A stretch of 64,000 nucleotides of DNA from Acanthosepion pharaonis (GCA_903632075.3 CAHIKZ030002090.1:4361001-4425000); one strand, 5' to 3'. Numbered from the stretch's first letter, positions 1 to 10,978 are shown. A program made the numbers and translations. The notes: generated by a model from the letters alone, not told the origin.

Positions 1-290
1 CCAGCTATGGCCAAATAGTTAACCCCCAAAGTGAGGTCTAAACACTATGAAAGTGTAGAAATTCTTTTTATATAGTGAACGTGCTCGCAATACATTTTCA
101 TAGAAAAAATTAGCAGAAATACGTTTTTCGTAAGGAAAAAAATACCAGCAATACATTTGCGTAAGGAAAAAAAATATTACCTACAATACATTTTTGTAAA
201 AGAAATTAGTAATGGTTCCGAGAAAATTAAATTTCAGTGTTAAATGACCCATAAGATGTTGATATGCCGTTAAAAAAACCATAAACTTTT
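1..290 (+). mobile_element. SINE-like family S1, copy 1 (cut by window edge)
   Basis: The window opens inside a dispersed repeat. It starts at a CCAGCTATGG block followed by CAAATAGTTAACCCC, passes through several 'TTACCAGCAATACATTTT'-like units and ends at 'GTTGATATGCCGTTAAAA'. The same order is present at 1893-2244, 35031-35376 (minus) and 57995-58364, so this is the 3' two thirds of one copy. The internal CAGCAATACATTT-type units are themselves imperfect tandem repeats. The head lies outside the window. Confidence 0.8.
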
Positions 291-591
291 TGTCAGGAAA
301 ATAGGTTTTTCGTATTCATTGTTATTTCGCTTTCTAGCAATAAAAGAAGTTTCCTTCCTAACCTTTTGTTTAAAGTAATGTGCAAAGTTAACATCTTTAT
401 TATGTCATTTTTTGTTTTAGCTACATGTGCTATCCATTTTAGTTGTTGATGCTGTTGGAAGTTTTAAAATGGTGGGCTTTCTCTTATTTTGTACAGTTCT
501 TTGTAAGTTTGTAGCATCAGTCTTTGATATTTGATGAAGGATAAGAATCTACAGGATTCATTCGCTTGGAGCCATTTTAATAATTTCTCTG

Positions 592-676
592 AGAAATGCA
601 TGTCATCCAAAAGCGAGGCATGCCATCCAAAGGCGAGGAATGCCATCAAAAAACGAGGAATGCCATCCAAAGACAA
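592..676 (+). repeat. Short 20-bp tandem repeat, about 4 units
   Basis: Units of the form GAGGAATGCCATCCAAAGGC are repeated about four times with a few substitutions. The open frames that cross it follow the repeat and show no recognisable protein. The flanks (291-591 and 677-767) are AT-rich and contain nothing I recognise. Confidence 0.7.
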
Positions 677-767
677 TGCTATCCTCAAGTTTTTAGGTTA
701 ATGTTTTGGTTTTGTAGGATCGTGTGGTGTTGGGTGAAACTATCCTTACCACAGCTTATTCTATGTT

Positions 768-985
768 CAATTTCGCTGCTACTTCAGCTTGTTATCTACA
801 ATGAAAAATATCTTCACCGTATAAATTTCATTTCACAATGATATCTATGTAGTAAAACAGGTGCTACTTTGGCTTATTGTCGTTTCCTTGTAGATAACAA
901 GCCAAAGCAGTACCATGTTTTACTATGATGATATCATTCCAAATTAAAATTTGTACAGTGTAGATATTTTAGACAATGTGCATGC
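768..985. repeat. Dispersed repeat in inverted arrangement (about 45-bp arms at 838-935)
   Basis: The stretch 838-935 folds back on itself: ATGATATC...GTAGTAAAACA...CTACTTTGGCTTATT pairs with a near-complement ending in GATATCAT. The same module (TTGTTATCTACAATGAAAAATATC then CCGTATAAATTT) is read forward at 768-846 and backward at about 905-985, and again backward at 1510-1575. It is a repeat module in head-to-head orientation on either side of LINE debris. Confidence 0.65.
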
Positions 986-1049
986 TGTTTATTGCTAGAA
1001 TATAAATAAAAGAATTTTTGTTTAATATTTTAATTACATTTTCGTTATG

Positions 1050-1102
<53 letters not shown>
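1050..1102. repeat. (TA)n microsatellite
   Basis: An uninterrupted TA tract directly abuts the 3' end of the minus-strand LINE-A copy, the usual position of such tracts in this window. Confidence 0.95.
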
Positions 1103-1104
<2 letters not shown>

Positions 1105-1105
1105 C

Positions 1106-1489
1106 ATTTCACCTCAAGCAAGGCTGGAAGCCACTAGCACGCAAGGGGTTATATAGGATTTGGAGCGAGAGCAGGTAGGAGTGATAGAGGAAAGAATGAA
1201 GTATAGGAGAGTGGATAGATCAAGGCAACTGGAGATGTCGATTGACATTACACTTGAATAGTTGGAGATTATAGCTATCAGGGAAACAGGAAAAGAGAAG
1301 GGAGTTCCACAGACGAGAGGTGCGAGATGTGAAGCTATTGGAGTTGAAGACACGGTCACATTTAGGAGTTTCAACAGTGAAATGGTGACAGTGGGATGCC
1401 AGCCCCGTAGGGCGCTTGAATTCAGGAAGTCTGGGAACCAGCGAAAGCAGCTCATCAGAGCAATTACCATGAAAGTATTTGTAAATATA
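1106..1489 (-). pseudogene. LINE-A (Jockey/CR1-like) ORF2 C-terminus and 3' end
   Basis: Reading the minus strand from 1489 to 1220 gives about 90 open codons ending in TGA, with no start because the 5' part is missing. The translation begins YIYKYFHGNCSDELLSLVP and includes RTSRLWNSL and FPDSYNLQLFKCNVNRHL. This is the C-terminal tail of a non-LTR retrotransposon polymerase. The 3' UTR (1219-1106) ends in GCTTGAGGTGAAAT next to a TA tract. Related ends occur at 24.3, 28.4, 43.2, 47.5, 48.9 and 61.5 kb. The longer open frame on the same strand in another register is a shadow. The element is 5'-truncated and dead, but this copy is the best preserved. Confidence 0.8.
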
Positions 1490-1892
1490 TAGGTTATAAT
1501 ATGTTTTGCTGGGTAGATATCATTCCAAAAAAATTGTACGGTGTAGATATTTTTCCCTTGCAGATAGTAAGCCAAATTAGCGCCTCAATTTCTTTATCTT
1601 CTGTACTAAATTTGTTATGACTCATGCATATACTGCAGTATTTGAAGTATTTAATAATTGAGCATTCTGTATCTTTAAGATGGAATCAGGATATGTAGCA
1701 TCAGTCATTTATTTTGATATGTACCACAAAGCAAAAAAAGAAATCAAAAAGAAGATATTACTGATAGCAAAAAAAGGGGAGGAAGCTGTGGATAACCATG
1801 ATCATCCATGTCCTGAAGCGACACCACTCAGAAAGGGAGAGAGAGAGTAGCCGGGAAAGACTCCGTCGATTGCATACTTATTCATAATAGTC

Positions 1893-2244
1893 CTCGTCTT
1901 GGGTAAGACGTTAAAGTACATCCTCGTCTTGGGTAAGACGATAAACTACATCCAACAGCAAGGCCTCAGGAGGTTTTGAGGAACGTGGAACCACCTCTTA
2001 ATTGCTGGTGTTCCAGACCCAAGGTGGTAGCACCTGTTAGGGTCCCAGCTATGGGCAAATAGTTAACTCTTACCAGTAATACTTTATTGAAAATAAATTA
2101 TTACCAGCAATACAATTTTGAAGAAAAAATATTACCAGAAACAGATTTTAGACAAAATAAAATATTACCAGCAATAAAAAATGTTGTCGGCATTAAATAA
2201 TCCATTGAGGTTGATATGCCGTAAAACAAAATAAACTAAACCAA
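1893..2244 (+). mobile_element. SINE-like family S1, full copy with target-site duplication
   Basis: The element starts CTCGTCTTGGGTAAGACG and ends in GTTGATATGCCGTAAAACAAAATAAAC. An 11-bp direct repeat TCATAATAGTC flanks it (1882-1892 and 2245-2255), as expected for target-primed retrotransposition. The first about 30 bp of the head are duplicated in tandem (GTAAGACGTTAAAG then GTAAGACGATAAAC). I do not see a clean tRNA cloverleaf in the head, so its RNA ancestry is open. Confidence 0.85.
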
Positions 2245-2255
2245 TCATAATAGTC

Positions 2256-3335
2256 TCCAAAAAAATTACCTGTGTATAGTGTGACCGCCTATTTTTTGCG
2301 TAAAAAAAAACTGATCGCATTATACTTGATTATCTATGGCATATTTCTGGTTGTACTCGACAAAAAAAAAAAAAAAAAAAAATTAACCCAAATGGGATTA
2401 TTTTTAGCTTAAAAAGAGAATATCAGCAAGAATGGGTGTCGGAAAACTAAGTCAGCAATATTCAGTTGAGAATATTTTGCTGTCTCGCCATTAAAGTCGC
2501 CATCATTATCTGCTATTGTTGCAATGGAAGGACGACGGTGGCTATCTTTATGATAACAGCTTTCGTAACAACGGCCGTCGTCTTCCTGGCGCCTTGTCTG
2601 CGTGCGTGCATTTACGCATGCGTGAGAAACGGAAAGTGGAGAACTGACGGCATTTCTGTTTATCTGCGCAGCATGATGCAGCCAGCGCATGCGTCGTTGA
2701 ACGTTGTAACGCGTGAAAACTTTTTTTCTTCCTGTGTTTATTTTTCTTTTACGTTTTGAAGGATTTTTTTCGCTATGCTTTCTACAAGTACGCGTTATCA
2801 TTTTGATAATCAGTGCCAGTACCCGTGGAAAATTGTTAATTTTCAAGATAGTATAATTATTTTAATATGTATTATTAGAAACTAGAAGTGTCTTGGGGTT
2901 TTAAAAAAATGCAGACCAGGTTGCTTCCTCTAAAAGGGATAGTTATCAAGTTACTTTTCTTGACTACTCCACTAGTGCATTGAGTTCGATGCTCACAGCG
3001 TGTATAATCTTGGGACAGGCTTAGTTCATTAAATAGCTGGCCTACTTCAGGGCTGTAGCAGGTTAGTGTTCCCTACTGGTGGTAGAGGTCAGGGTTGAAG
3101 AGCATGCAAAAGCCCAGTTTACGAATGCTGTTATTATTATTATTATTATTAGGAAAATATTGGGAATAATTTAACGGGTGTCGATAAATGAGACACCGAA
3201 ACCCGAAGGTGCACTGGAATAGTAAAAGACGCCTTCCAAAAGCTAAGCAAAGTATTAGGAAACGCGAAAAATTCGATAGAAACAAAGAAAAGGAAGCTTA
3301 ACTTTTAGCATCAATCCTCTTATATGTTTAGCGAA
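2256..3335. other. No recognisable gene; CpG-richer island near 2.55-2.72 kb and a (TTA)n tract
   Basis: A locally GC-richer block at 2550-2720 holds GCATGCGT and GCGCATGCG words resembling NRF-1-type palindromes, but no exon or transposon is recognised. A minus-strand frame of 145 codons crosses it; its basic, low-similarity translation gives no family. A short (TTA)n tract lies at 3129-3151. Confidence 0.4.
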
Positions 3336-3339
3336 TGCT

Positions 3340-3790
3340 GGGCAATTTCTTGGCAAATGAAGTCTTGAAGCAACAGCAGAGATGCCGTTCTAAAGTATGT
3401 TGCCGAGAATACAATGGACAAAATATTTAGACGGCAAGTAAAATTTAAGGAACATGGATATAAGATGAACACTTATGAGAAAGAAGAAATTAATATTTCT
3501 GGGATACATGAAAAAGAAGTTTTGGGACATTTGACGCTAACATGACATATTGAAGGCAATAGCGGCAGGGGAAAGCTGTGAGTAAACTACCTAACACAAG
3601 ATTTTTTAAATGGACGGCATTGATTGGAAGGCATAATAAATAACAAACGTTGCTAAGCGGTACAAGAAGGATAGGAAGTTGTGGAGAGCCATGATCGTTT
3701 TAAAGGGACACAGCGCATAGAATTAGAAGTGCATGCTGGACAAGTTCTTCACAAAGGAAGAATAAACTGAAGAGACAGACATCTCTTATA
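3340..3790 (+). pseudogene. LINE-B remnant (non-LTR retrotransposon C-terminus)
   Basis: The DNA follows the 3' end of a second non-LTR family: a GGGACATTTGACGC...GACATATTGAAGGC segment (LGH...TGxIEG in intact relatives), a GGCAGGGGAAAGC segment (GRxR) and a GGAAGTTGTGGAGAGCCATGATCG segment (KLWRAMIA). Frames are broken by many stops and indels. Compare the clearer copy at 49755-50150. Confidence 0.6.
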
Positions 3791-3794
3791 AAGC

Positions 3795-4045
3795 TGATGC
3801 TTCCTAAAAAGCTTAATTTTATAAAACAATTATCAGGAAAGAAAGCACGTAGAATCTAACACCCACAGGACATATTGAAGGCAAGTGAAACAGTGAAAAA
3901 CCTTCACCTAACGAGTTCGTGTAAGTTGATGCCAGAACAAGAGAAAAGTGGGTTGGTAAGTAGACAAATGTTAATTAGAGCAACAAAACAGGATGTTGTG
4001 GAAAGCCATGACCGCCCACTGAAGATAAACAGCAGATAAAAGAAG
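3795..4045 (+). pseudogene. LINE-B tail, second fragment
   Basis: A second degraded tail follows directly: GAATCTAACACCCACAGGACATATTGAAGG, then GATGTTGTGGAAAGCCATGACCG and a purine-rich end AGCAGATAAAAGAAG. No intact frame remains. Downstream to 4544 I see nothing recognisable. Confidence 0.6.
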
Positions 4046-4544
4046 AAAATTGTTTCCCACTTACAGAAAAGCGCAATAAGATTATTCTCCTTACCCCCAT
4101 AGGAACTTGTGTTTTCCGAAGCTAAACTCAATGATAACCATAGGAGTTACCTTCCCTGTCTAAACGGAAAGTAATCCAATAATGTTGTGAATCCGATATT
4201 CACGTTGGCATCAGCTCAGTACTCGGTGTTAATTTTCAGGGAAAGATCAATTTCAGGTATTTTAATTTTCAAATCAAACCAGCAGGCCTATATATCTTAT
4301 AAATCTGGAGCAGCACAATCTTCATTCCACCATTTCCCTCTATTTCACTTTTTGTTGCACCAAACTGGGCTTATGAAAACAACTAGTAAAAGTAGAAATA
4401 GCTTAAAATCGACGAAATCTATTCTTGAAGCCAAATGACGTTTTTGAAGCTGTTAGGTTGATGCAAAAATCCTCAGCGTTATCGATGTTAATGACTTTTT
4501 AAAAGTGTCTTTGAAGTATACTCAAAACACGCAACTAATCAACG

Positions 4545-4775
4545 GACGTGAAGGCAGCGTAATGTGGAATCAGCGAACCGAGTTCAAATCCGGGCCAAGT
4601 CACTTGCGTTCATTTTCGCATCAAATGCCGTTTGGAAAGACATGACACCCCATCTTTTCTACACCATACCAGCAATGGGTAAAATATCAGTTTAGAATAG
4701 CTCGTCTACCACTCGGGTGGCAACCAGACCAGGCGGACAACTCCGAATTCAAAACCGTGAAAAAGATGGGAAATT
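4545..4775 (+). mobile_element. Divergent SINE S6 (tRNA-derived)
   Basis: A tRNA-like head with B-box-like GAGTTCAAATCC is followed by a body similar to other S6 copies: ATGGGTAAAATATCAG, GTGGCAACCAGACCAGGCGGAC and CTCCGAATTCAAAACC. It is more diverged than the copies at 40.1, 44.2 and 58.8 kb. Confidence 0.55.
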
Positions 4776-4836
4776 ACTCTACTAACTTTCACAAGATGCC
4801 ATGACAATTCAGAGATCATATACAAAAAGTAATTAT

Positions 4837-5565
4837 CACCTATGTCCAGAAATAAAGGAATCTGTGGAGAGCTATGATCACCTATGTCTGGAAATAAAGG
4901 AATCTGTGGAGAGCTATGATCGCCTATGTCCAGAAATAAAGGAGTCTGTGGAGAGCTATGATCGCCTATGTCCAGAAATAAAGGAATCTGTGGAGAGCCA
5001 TGATCGCCTATGTCCAGAAATAAAGGAATCTGTGGAGAGCCATGATCGCCTATGTCCAGAAATAAAGGAATCTGTGGAGAGCCATGATCGCCTATGTCCA
5101 GAAATAAAGGAATCTGTGGAGAGCCATGATCGCCTATGTCCTAAAATAAAAGAATCTGTGGAGAGCCACGAATGTCCAGAAATAAAGGAATCTGTGGAGA
5201 CCCATGATCGCCTATGTCCAGAAATAAAGGAATCTGTGGAGAGCCACGATCGCTCATGTCCAGAAATAAAGGAATCTGTGGAGAGCCACGATCGCCATGT
5301 CCAGAAATAAAGGAATCTGTGGAGAGCCACGATCGCCTATGTCCAGAAATAAAGGAATCTGTGGAGAGCCATGATCGCCTATGTCCCCAAAAATAAAAGA
5401 ATCTGAGGAAACCATGATCACGTATGCCCTGAAAATAAGGACTCTGAGGAAAGTTATGATCGCCTACGGCCTAAAATGAAGGGATCTGTAGAGAACCATG
5501 ATCGTTTGTGTCGTAAAATAAAGGAATCTGTGGCGAGCCATAATATATATGTCCTGAAATAAAAA
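4837..5565. repeat. 42-bp minisatellite derived from a LINE-B tail
   Basis: About 13 good units (GAATCTGTGGAGAGCCATGA + CCTATGTCCAGAAATAAAG) plus degenerate units to about 5565. The unit matches the LINE-B tail motif (TTGTGGAGAGCCATGATCGCCTATGTCCTGAAA) seen singly at 7770 and 50090. Because 42 is a multiple of three, both strands stay open: a 14-residue repeat RLCPEIKESVESHD on plus and WLSTDSFISGHRRS on minus. I read these as by-products, not proteins. Confidence 0.85.
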
Positions 5566-5569
5566 AAAA

Positions 5570-6289
5570 TAACTGATAATCTCCAAATTTATTTAAAGTA
5601 CCAATCAAATTAAAGCCGGATCCTGCTTTAAGACGGAACGTTAAAAAATGTGACTAACCTATCAATAAATGATTTTTGTGAAAAATAGGCTGAAAACCTT
5701 TGTACCAATTATCTGAGCGGAACTCCATCTCTGACAATGAAATATGAAAGGAATCAGGACGTGCCAACCCTATATTCGGGGTGGGGTAGGTCTTAGCTGG
5801 GAAGGTTTGAACTCGTGGAACCGTGAACTGGAGTTCAACTGCACATTTATCATAGAATTAGAAACAGTATCGAGAGGCTAGAAATATTTTATCTGTGGGA
5901 AAAGAGTTGCAGGTTGAAAAATAATTCATCACCTACAGGACCTTGTTAACGCTTTTGAAATCTTCCATAGCTCAAGTAGAAGTTTTATAGTCGTACCATT
6001 GCTAGAAACACCGGGAAAATGGTCAGTTCTTCGGTACCCCACCCTAGAAAGTATCTAAATCTTCCACACATGTTTTGTTTCTACAAGAGTCAGATCAGAT
6101 CAAAAGTATTACTACCGGAGCCGCCCGATACTCACCAACCTGAGTTTAAAAACGTTTAATAACGCCTTGTAAGTGATGAATTAAAAATTAATGAAAAAAA
6201 AATGAATTAAAATAAATAAATTGAGAGAAGGGGTTAAAGAAAGATAACTGCGTATTCGAAGTCTGAATATTATCATTGATAACTCTCTC
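5570..6289. other. No recognisable feature
   Basis: AT-rich unique-looking sequence. A GAGTTCAAC-type word near 5830 could be a decayed tRNA-like B box, but nothing else supports a SINE. Confidence 0.5.
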
Positions 6290-6535
6290 CTCCAATTTGC
6301 AAACTATATTCTTAATACTTGATATAATACAAAAATATCAAAATGATAAAATCGCTCAATAATTATTTATAACTATTTATACTGGGACCCATGCATGCAA
6401 TTACAAATAATCCATAATAATATTTGAAAATTTGAAATCTTATTTATTTTTGTTATATGGTTTTTTTAAAAATTGTTTCTAAATCTTTGATTGTTTTTCA
6501 ATCATTTCGCCTCACCTGCTATCCTCTTCCGCCTC
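6290..6535 (+). repeat. Dispersed repeat D, copy 1
   Basis: The order TCGCTCAATAATTATTTATAACTATTTATACTGG, ATAATCCATAATAATATTT, TTGTTTCTAAATCTTTGATTG, CGCCTCACCTGCTATCC is found in the opposite orientation at 31215-31440. No coding capacity is visible. Confidence 0.75.
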
Positions 6536-6650
6536 ACCGACTATCCTCTTCCGCCTCACCTGCTATCTTCTTCCGCCTCACCGGCTACCCTCTTCAGCCT
6601 CACCGGCTACCCTCTTCAGCCTTACCGGCTATCCTCTTTCTGCCGCAACT
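6510..6650. repeat. 22-bp minisatellite within repeat D
   Basis: The unit CCTCACCTGCTATCCTCTTC plus CG is repeated about 6.5 times with variants (CACCGGCTACCCTCTTCAGC). The second copy of repeat D (31.2 kb) holds a single unit at the same place. The plus-strand frame across it is a periodic translation. Confidence 0.8.
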
Positions 6651-6654
6651 ATTA

Positions 6655-7754
6655 GGCGCGACGCACCCTTTGGCTAGCACTGATTCAGGGAGAGAAAAAA
6701 ATTTAATGACCCTCACATTGTGTTGGAAATAACGAAGAAGAACTTACGAAGAATCCCTAACATATATTAATTATCTCAGAACTTGAAATATTACAAGAAG
6801 GTCGAAGAATAAATAGCCCATATCAACATCATGTCTAGGTGTTTATACCGTCAGGTACGGTCTTAGAATTTACTGCCTTCCTAAAAAAAAATTCCAAAAC
6901 TTAACAACCTCTAGAAAACATATAGAAAAAAGTTATACATCCATTTATTTTGTTTTGACTGCAGACGAAAAAAAACAACTACAACAAGCTCGACACAGTA
7001 ATAAGAAAATAAAAAGACATTTAAAAATAATTAGAAAAAAGTATGTTTTTATTTAATTAAAAATTTTAAGTTAGATTATTACTACATTATATACAAAGGC
7101 AGTATTAAAAACATCTCCTAGCAGTACTTGATGCATAATATAACACTCCTAGTAAATGTCCAGTAGTTTACTTAACCATGACGTGAATTTAGCTAAAATG
7201 GCACAAATAATTTTGTATGCTGTTTCATTACGCCAATTCACTTAAATACCGCACCCCAAAACGTGACGCCAGGAACAGACTGACCCTACTGCCTGCCTCT
7301 AGGCCTACTAATGGTCATAATATATTTAACGCGACAAGGAGGAAAGTAACAGCTTGAAAAATATGTTATGTAAACATTTAATTTAAAAAAGTTCAGATTT
7401 TAAAGAAATGTTCCGGAATATAGTGACCATAAATTTGTGTTAAAACAACAATAATTGATGTTGTAAGCTAAGGAAGGTTACTGAATAAAATAATCAAACG
7501 AAGGTTGGTAATGAACGATAATTCTTAGGACACGAACAACACATATAAGATTCGCCAGCGGCGCGTAAAAGAAGTAGTCAACTGCTAGAAGTGAGTCAAG
7601 TGAATTCCACAATGAATCTTCAACTGCAGACCAACATACAGTATTCACTACTGCATTTATGTGAATGGGGACATACCCATTATCGTCTGTAGGTATGCTG
7701 CAACACTTGATATATTCTAAAAGCAAATATATATCATAAGAAAAATATTTAGCC
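6655..7754. other. No recognisable feature
   Basis: AT-rich sequence with short A and T runs. A minus-strand frame of 101 codons at 7478-7783 shows no known motif and ends in the LINE-B tail, so I do not call it a gene. Confidence 0.5.
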
Positions 7755-7820
7755 GCACAAGGTAGGATGTTGTGGAGAGCCATGATCGCCTATATCCCGA
7801 AGGAACGAGACATATAGATG
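7755..7820 (+). mobile_element. LINE-B tail fragment
   Basis: Single copy of the motif GTTGTGGAGAGCCATGATCG followed by CCTATATCCCGAAGGAACGAGACATATAGATGAAGG, the terminal portion of LINE-B. Confidence 0.6.
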
Positions 7821-8124
7821 AAGGAGGAAGGATACTTTAGAAACACACGCAAAGTCCAAGAATATATCCTTCAATATGTTTTATTATTAAAGAAAAACGA
7901 AATCTGAAATTCATGGTTCAAAAAATAATTGGGAGATGAAATGATAAACAACTCCCCAAATTCTTTTAAAATTCCTTCTCGGTCGAGGCGGAAACCTTTC
8001 AGTACCCCTACGTATAATATGAGGAATAATGAAAAAAAAAATGATCATTATAATTCAATACCTTCATAGGGCTATTTTAGCGTACCTTTTGGTACACAGA
8101 AATAAAATAAATATAGGACGGGCT

Positions 8125-8475
8125 TATTTACACTATTTACATTGTTTGGACTGTTTTAGTCGTCTTTATTGTCATATTCAAGACGTTTCGGCCGTTATAC
8201 GCTAGGGCCTTCTTCGGGTGAAATTTCGAGCCGAACCCATTATTTACTCTACTAGTCTAAATGGAAATAACTGAAATTAAGATATCCAGAAAGGCATGGT
8301 ACGTGGAACAAGAACAGTCTACCCCAGTGGACTAAATAAAGGGTTCTGTTCGAAATTTCAGCTTAAGTCACCTGAAGAAGGCCGGAGCATTGAACGGCCG
8401 AAACGCCGTGAATATGACAATAACGGTGAGGACAACTGTCCGAACAATGTAAATAGTGTATGTAGAATACCGCAA
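8125..8475. repeat. Repeat family P, inverted pair with hammerhead-like cores
   Basis: A minus-oriented copy (8125-8255) and a plus-oriented copy (8290-8475) face each other. The plus copy reads AACAGTCTACCCCAGTG, AAATAAAGGGTTCTGTTCG, ACCTGAAGAAGGCCGG, ACGGCCGAAACG, GTCCGAACAATGTAAATAG. The CTGAAGA-[GGCCG hairpin]-GAAAC arrangement lies at about 8372-8405. Other copies: 10660-10815, 13250-13420, 31460-31620, 33855-34500 and 34545-34715. Confidence 0.75.
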
Positions 8476-9155
8476 ATCAGAAATATAGCCTGGAGTATAG
8501 GAAGGGTTATTCCTAACTTGATTAGGAGTTGCTTCCTGACAGATGGGGGGGGAGTTAAACGCCATGATCTCTATAGATATGATGATACCAGGTTTGGAGA
8601 GAAAGCAAAACTGTTACTGTTAGATTGATGTGAAAACGAGAGCAAAGACGAAAATGCTCGTGAAGCACGCCATGCCAAGTCTGCAGATCAAACGATAAAG
8701 CGTAACCTCACTGCAACAGCGGCGAATGCAATAGTTCTCAATATTTGCACATGCACTATGTGCATCATTACTAGAGACAACCACTCCTACATCATCTTTA
8801 TGCAACGAATTATTTTGAAGGTTGCCTCTGTGACCGACTTAAAATTTGACAACGATCGAGTGAAAACATTCATTTTATTATAATTACCGACAACAGGACA
8901 GATATTGTTGACGGTGAAGGCATGTATAAAATTGATAAGAATAAAGCTTTGTAGGAGTTCATGTGACTGCTTCCAGATTCCAAATATATGTCGAATCGTT
9001 GTTATCATAAGAAGTAAGAATTCATGGTCATCAACAAAAGAGACAACACAATGTGTTTGCTACACATGGGGGATGTCGAGACACAAGAGGTACAGAAATG
9101 TAGCTATCTGTGTAGGGTAATAACAGACGACGAAAAATAAGATACAGAAAATATA
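8476..9155. other. No recognisable gene
   Basis: Several short frames on both strands with no family match. 8560-9060 is slightly less AT-rich than its surroundings and could be a decayed coding sequence, perhaps upstream LINE-B, but I cannot show it. Confidence 0.4.
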
Positions 9156-9159
9156 TCGT

Positions 9160-9290
9160 ATGGAAACTAAAACTATCAAGACATTAGAAAATATCATTGG
9201 AGATGTGGCTCTATCGAAGAATGTTAAAATTACCATGGTCAGAATATAGAAGACACGATGGGATTTCTCGGAATAAAAACTACACAAAGC
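9160..9290 (+). pseudogene. LINE-B reverse-transcriptase fragment
   Basis: A plus-strand frame reads MWLYRRMLKLPWSEY, matching the MWFYRRMLRI block of LINE-B (seen at 19085 and 49795). The continuation is lost in the 30-bp array that follows. Confidence 0.6.
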
Positions 9291-9299
9291 TCATATAAA

Positions 9300-9532
9300 A
9301 TATTTCATTAAAACGGATTATATATAAGGGTGTTTCACTAAGACGGATTATATATAAAGGTGCTTTATTAAAACGGGTTATATATAAGAGTGTTTCAATA
9401 AGAACGGATTATATATAAGGGTACTTCATTAAGCCGTATTATAGTTAAGGGTGTTTCACTAAGACCGATTATATATAAGGGTGTTTCATTAAGACGGATT
9501 ATATATAAAGTGGTTTCTTTAAGATGGATCAA
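9300..9532. repeat. 30-bp tandem repeat, about 7.5 units
   Basis: The words ACGGATTATATATAAGGGTG and TTTCATTAAG recur with starts at 9313, 9343, 9373, 9404, 9434, 9464, 9494 and 9524, a regular 30-bp step with one single-base slip. No coding content. Confidence 0.9.
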
Positions 9533-9799
9533 AGTCAGCAGTAAATAAATCAGTGCTATTGGTGAAAATTTATTTATTTCTCTATTACATCATGTTAATT
9601 TAAGTCAAGGGAATTATGTGTGAAAAATAATATCGCCCAAATGTCTGCCAAATCTGAAAGAAAAAGCTCATTAGACACTTAAACTTAATTCACATTAAAA
9701 TCGGTTCAAGTTATTGGAAAACCCTTAGAATCATAAAATAGTTTAAATTTATGAGGCCTACAACGAGGAAAGAGGGCAAAGAAATTATAATACTCATAA

Positions 9800-9965
9800 G
9801 ATATACTGATATCAAGGAAATCAGTGTGAAACAACGAGAACTCTACTTTACAAGTTTGTATGAATGAATGGCAGAACAAGGACAAGGAATTTCGTAAAGG
9901 ATAAAAGATGTGAAGAGCCATGACCGTCTACATCCTGAAAGGGCACGGCACATAAAAAAGAGTAG
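9800..9965 (+). pseudogene. LINE-B tail fragment
   Basis: A frame reading YFTSLYEWMAEQ corresponds to the TYLTSLSEWMAE-like block of LINE-B; GATGTGAAGAGCCATGACCGTC and GGGCACGGCACATAAAAAAG match its tail. Broken by stops. Confidence 0.6.
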
Positions 9966-10655
9966 AATGGAAAGACAAGTTATTCAGCTCACTAAAACAT
10001 TGTAAATTGTTTATTGATACCTGAGGACATTCAAGAGCAGCAACAACTAAATGGATGGCGCATGTAACATGAAGAGAAAATAATAATGTGTTAACGTTCA
10101 ATAATATTTCAAACAAAAGGTTTGGAAGGAAATAGTGGCAAGAGCTATAAAAGTTAGTGTACTTGAAAAACATTAAATAAACATTATTTCAAGAGAAAGA
10201 TTGTATAAATTTCGATTCAGAAAAGCACTGACTGCTCGGTCAAGGAAGGATAAATGTTTCCTTTTAAGGAAATATCGGTGATATAACCGATACAATTATG
10301 AACAATTTGACAATAGAAATTCATTAAAAAAAAGGGATTTTTATTCAGAAATTGGCTTAAATTTGCTACTAATCTAAAACCCTTCTCAAGTGTTGCAGAA
10401 AATATCGCCGTAAAACCAGAGAATTTGCTAAATGTTGTTAGTTTTATTGAGTAGATTAACAAGACAAACAAAAAAAAGTCCTAATTACCGACCATATCTG
10501 CAGAAGGTCGATGAATATATCGGCTGAAATGAATTAAAAAAAACATATTCAGGGTGATTGATAGGTAATACGCTATTTTAAGTATGATAGACACATCCGT
10601 CCTGAAAAAAATATTGTTAGACAGGAGAGACTATCATACATAAAATAATGTCAAC
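9966..10655. other. No recognisable feature
   Basis: AT-rich sequence with short frames only. Nothing supports a gene or a named repeat. Confidence 0.5.
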
Positions 10656-10659
10656 CCCC

Positions 10660-10815
10660 CTTTAGATAAGAGACTTACAATGTTTACATTGTTCGGAGTG
10701 TTGTCCTAATCTTTGTTGCCATATTCACGACGTTTCGGATTTTGTATTACGCCCAGTCTTCTTCAGGTGCTTCGAAACGAACTCTTTATTTTGTGCCATG
10801 CCACTTCCGGATATC
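10660..10815 (-). repeat. Repeat family P copy
   Basis: Minus-oriented: TTTACATTGTTCGGAGTGTTGTCC, then TTGTTGCCATATTCACGACGTTTCGG, then CTTCTTCAGGTGCTTCGAAACGAACTCTTTATTTTG. It is followed (about 10850-10915) by two facing GTTTCGTCCAC words, a further short inverted repeat. Confidence 0.7.
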
Positions 10816-10940
10816 TCAGTATCAATTATCTTAACGTTTCGTCCACTGAAGATATTTATGAAGACAATTCACATATTCCTTGATAAAATTCCTCGGTGGA
10901 CGAAACGCATCGGCTAAGATAAGTTTTCCTTTTACCTTTA

Positions 10941-10975
<35 letters not shown>

Positions 10976-10978
<3 letters not shown>

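Noticed and set aside
1114..1575. A 153-codon minus-strand frame
   Set aside because: Shadow: the LINE-A protein reads in another register of the same strand (1220-1489).
2409..2846. A 145-codon minus-strand basic frame
   Set aside because: No motif, biased composition and no splice context; possible chance frame over a CpG-richer island.
4801..5310. A 169-codon protein with a 14-residue repeat, considered as a secreted repeat peptide precursor
   Set aside because: No signal peptide; the unit equals a LINE-B tail segment, and the opposite strand is open as well.
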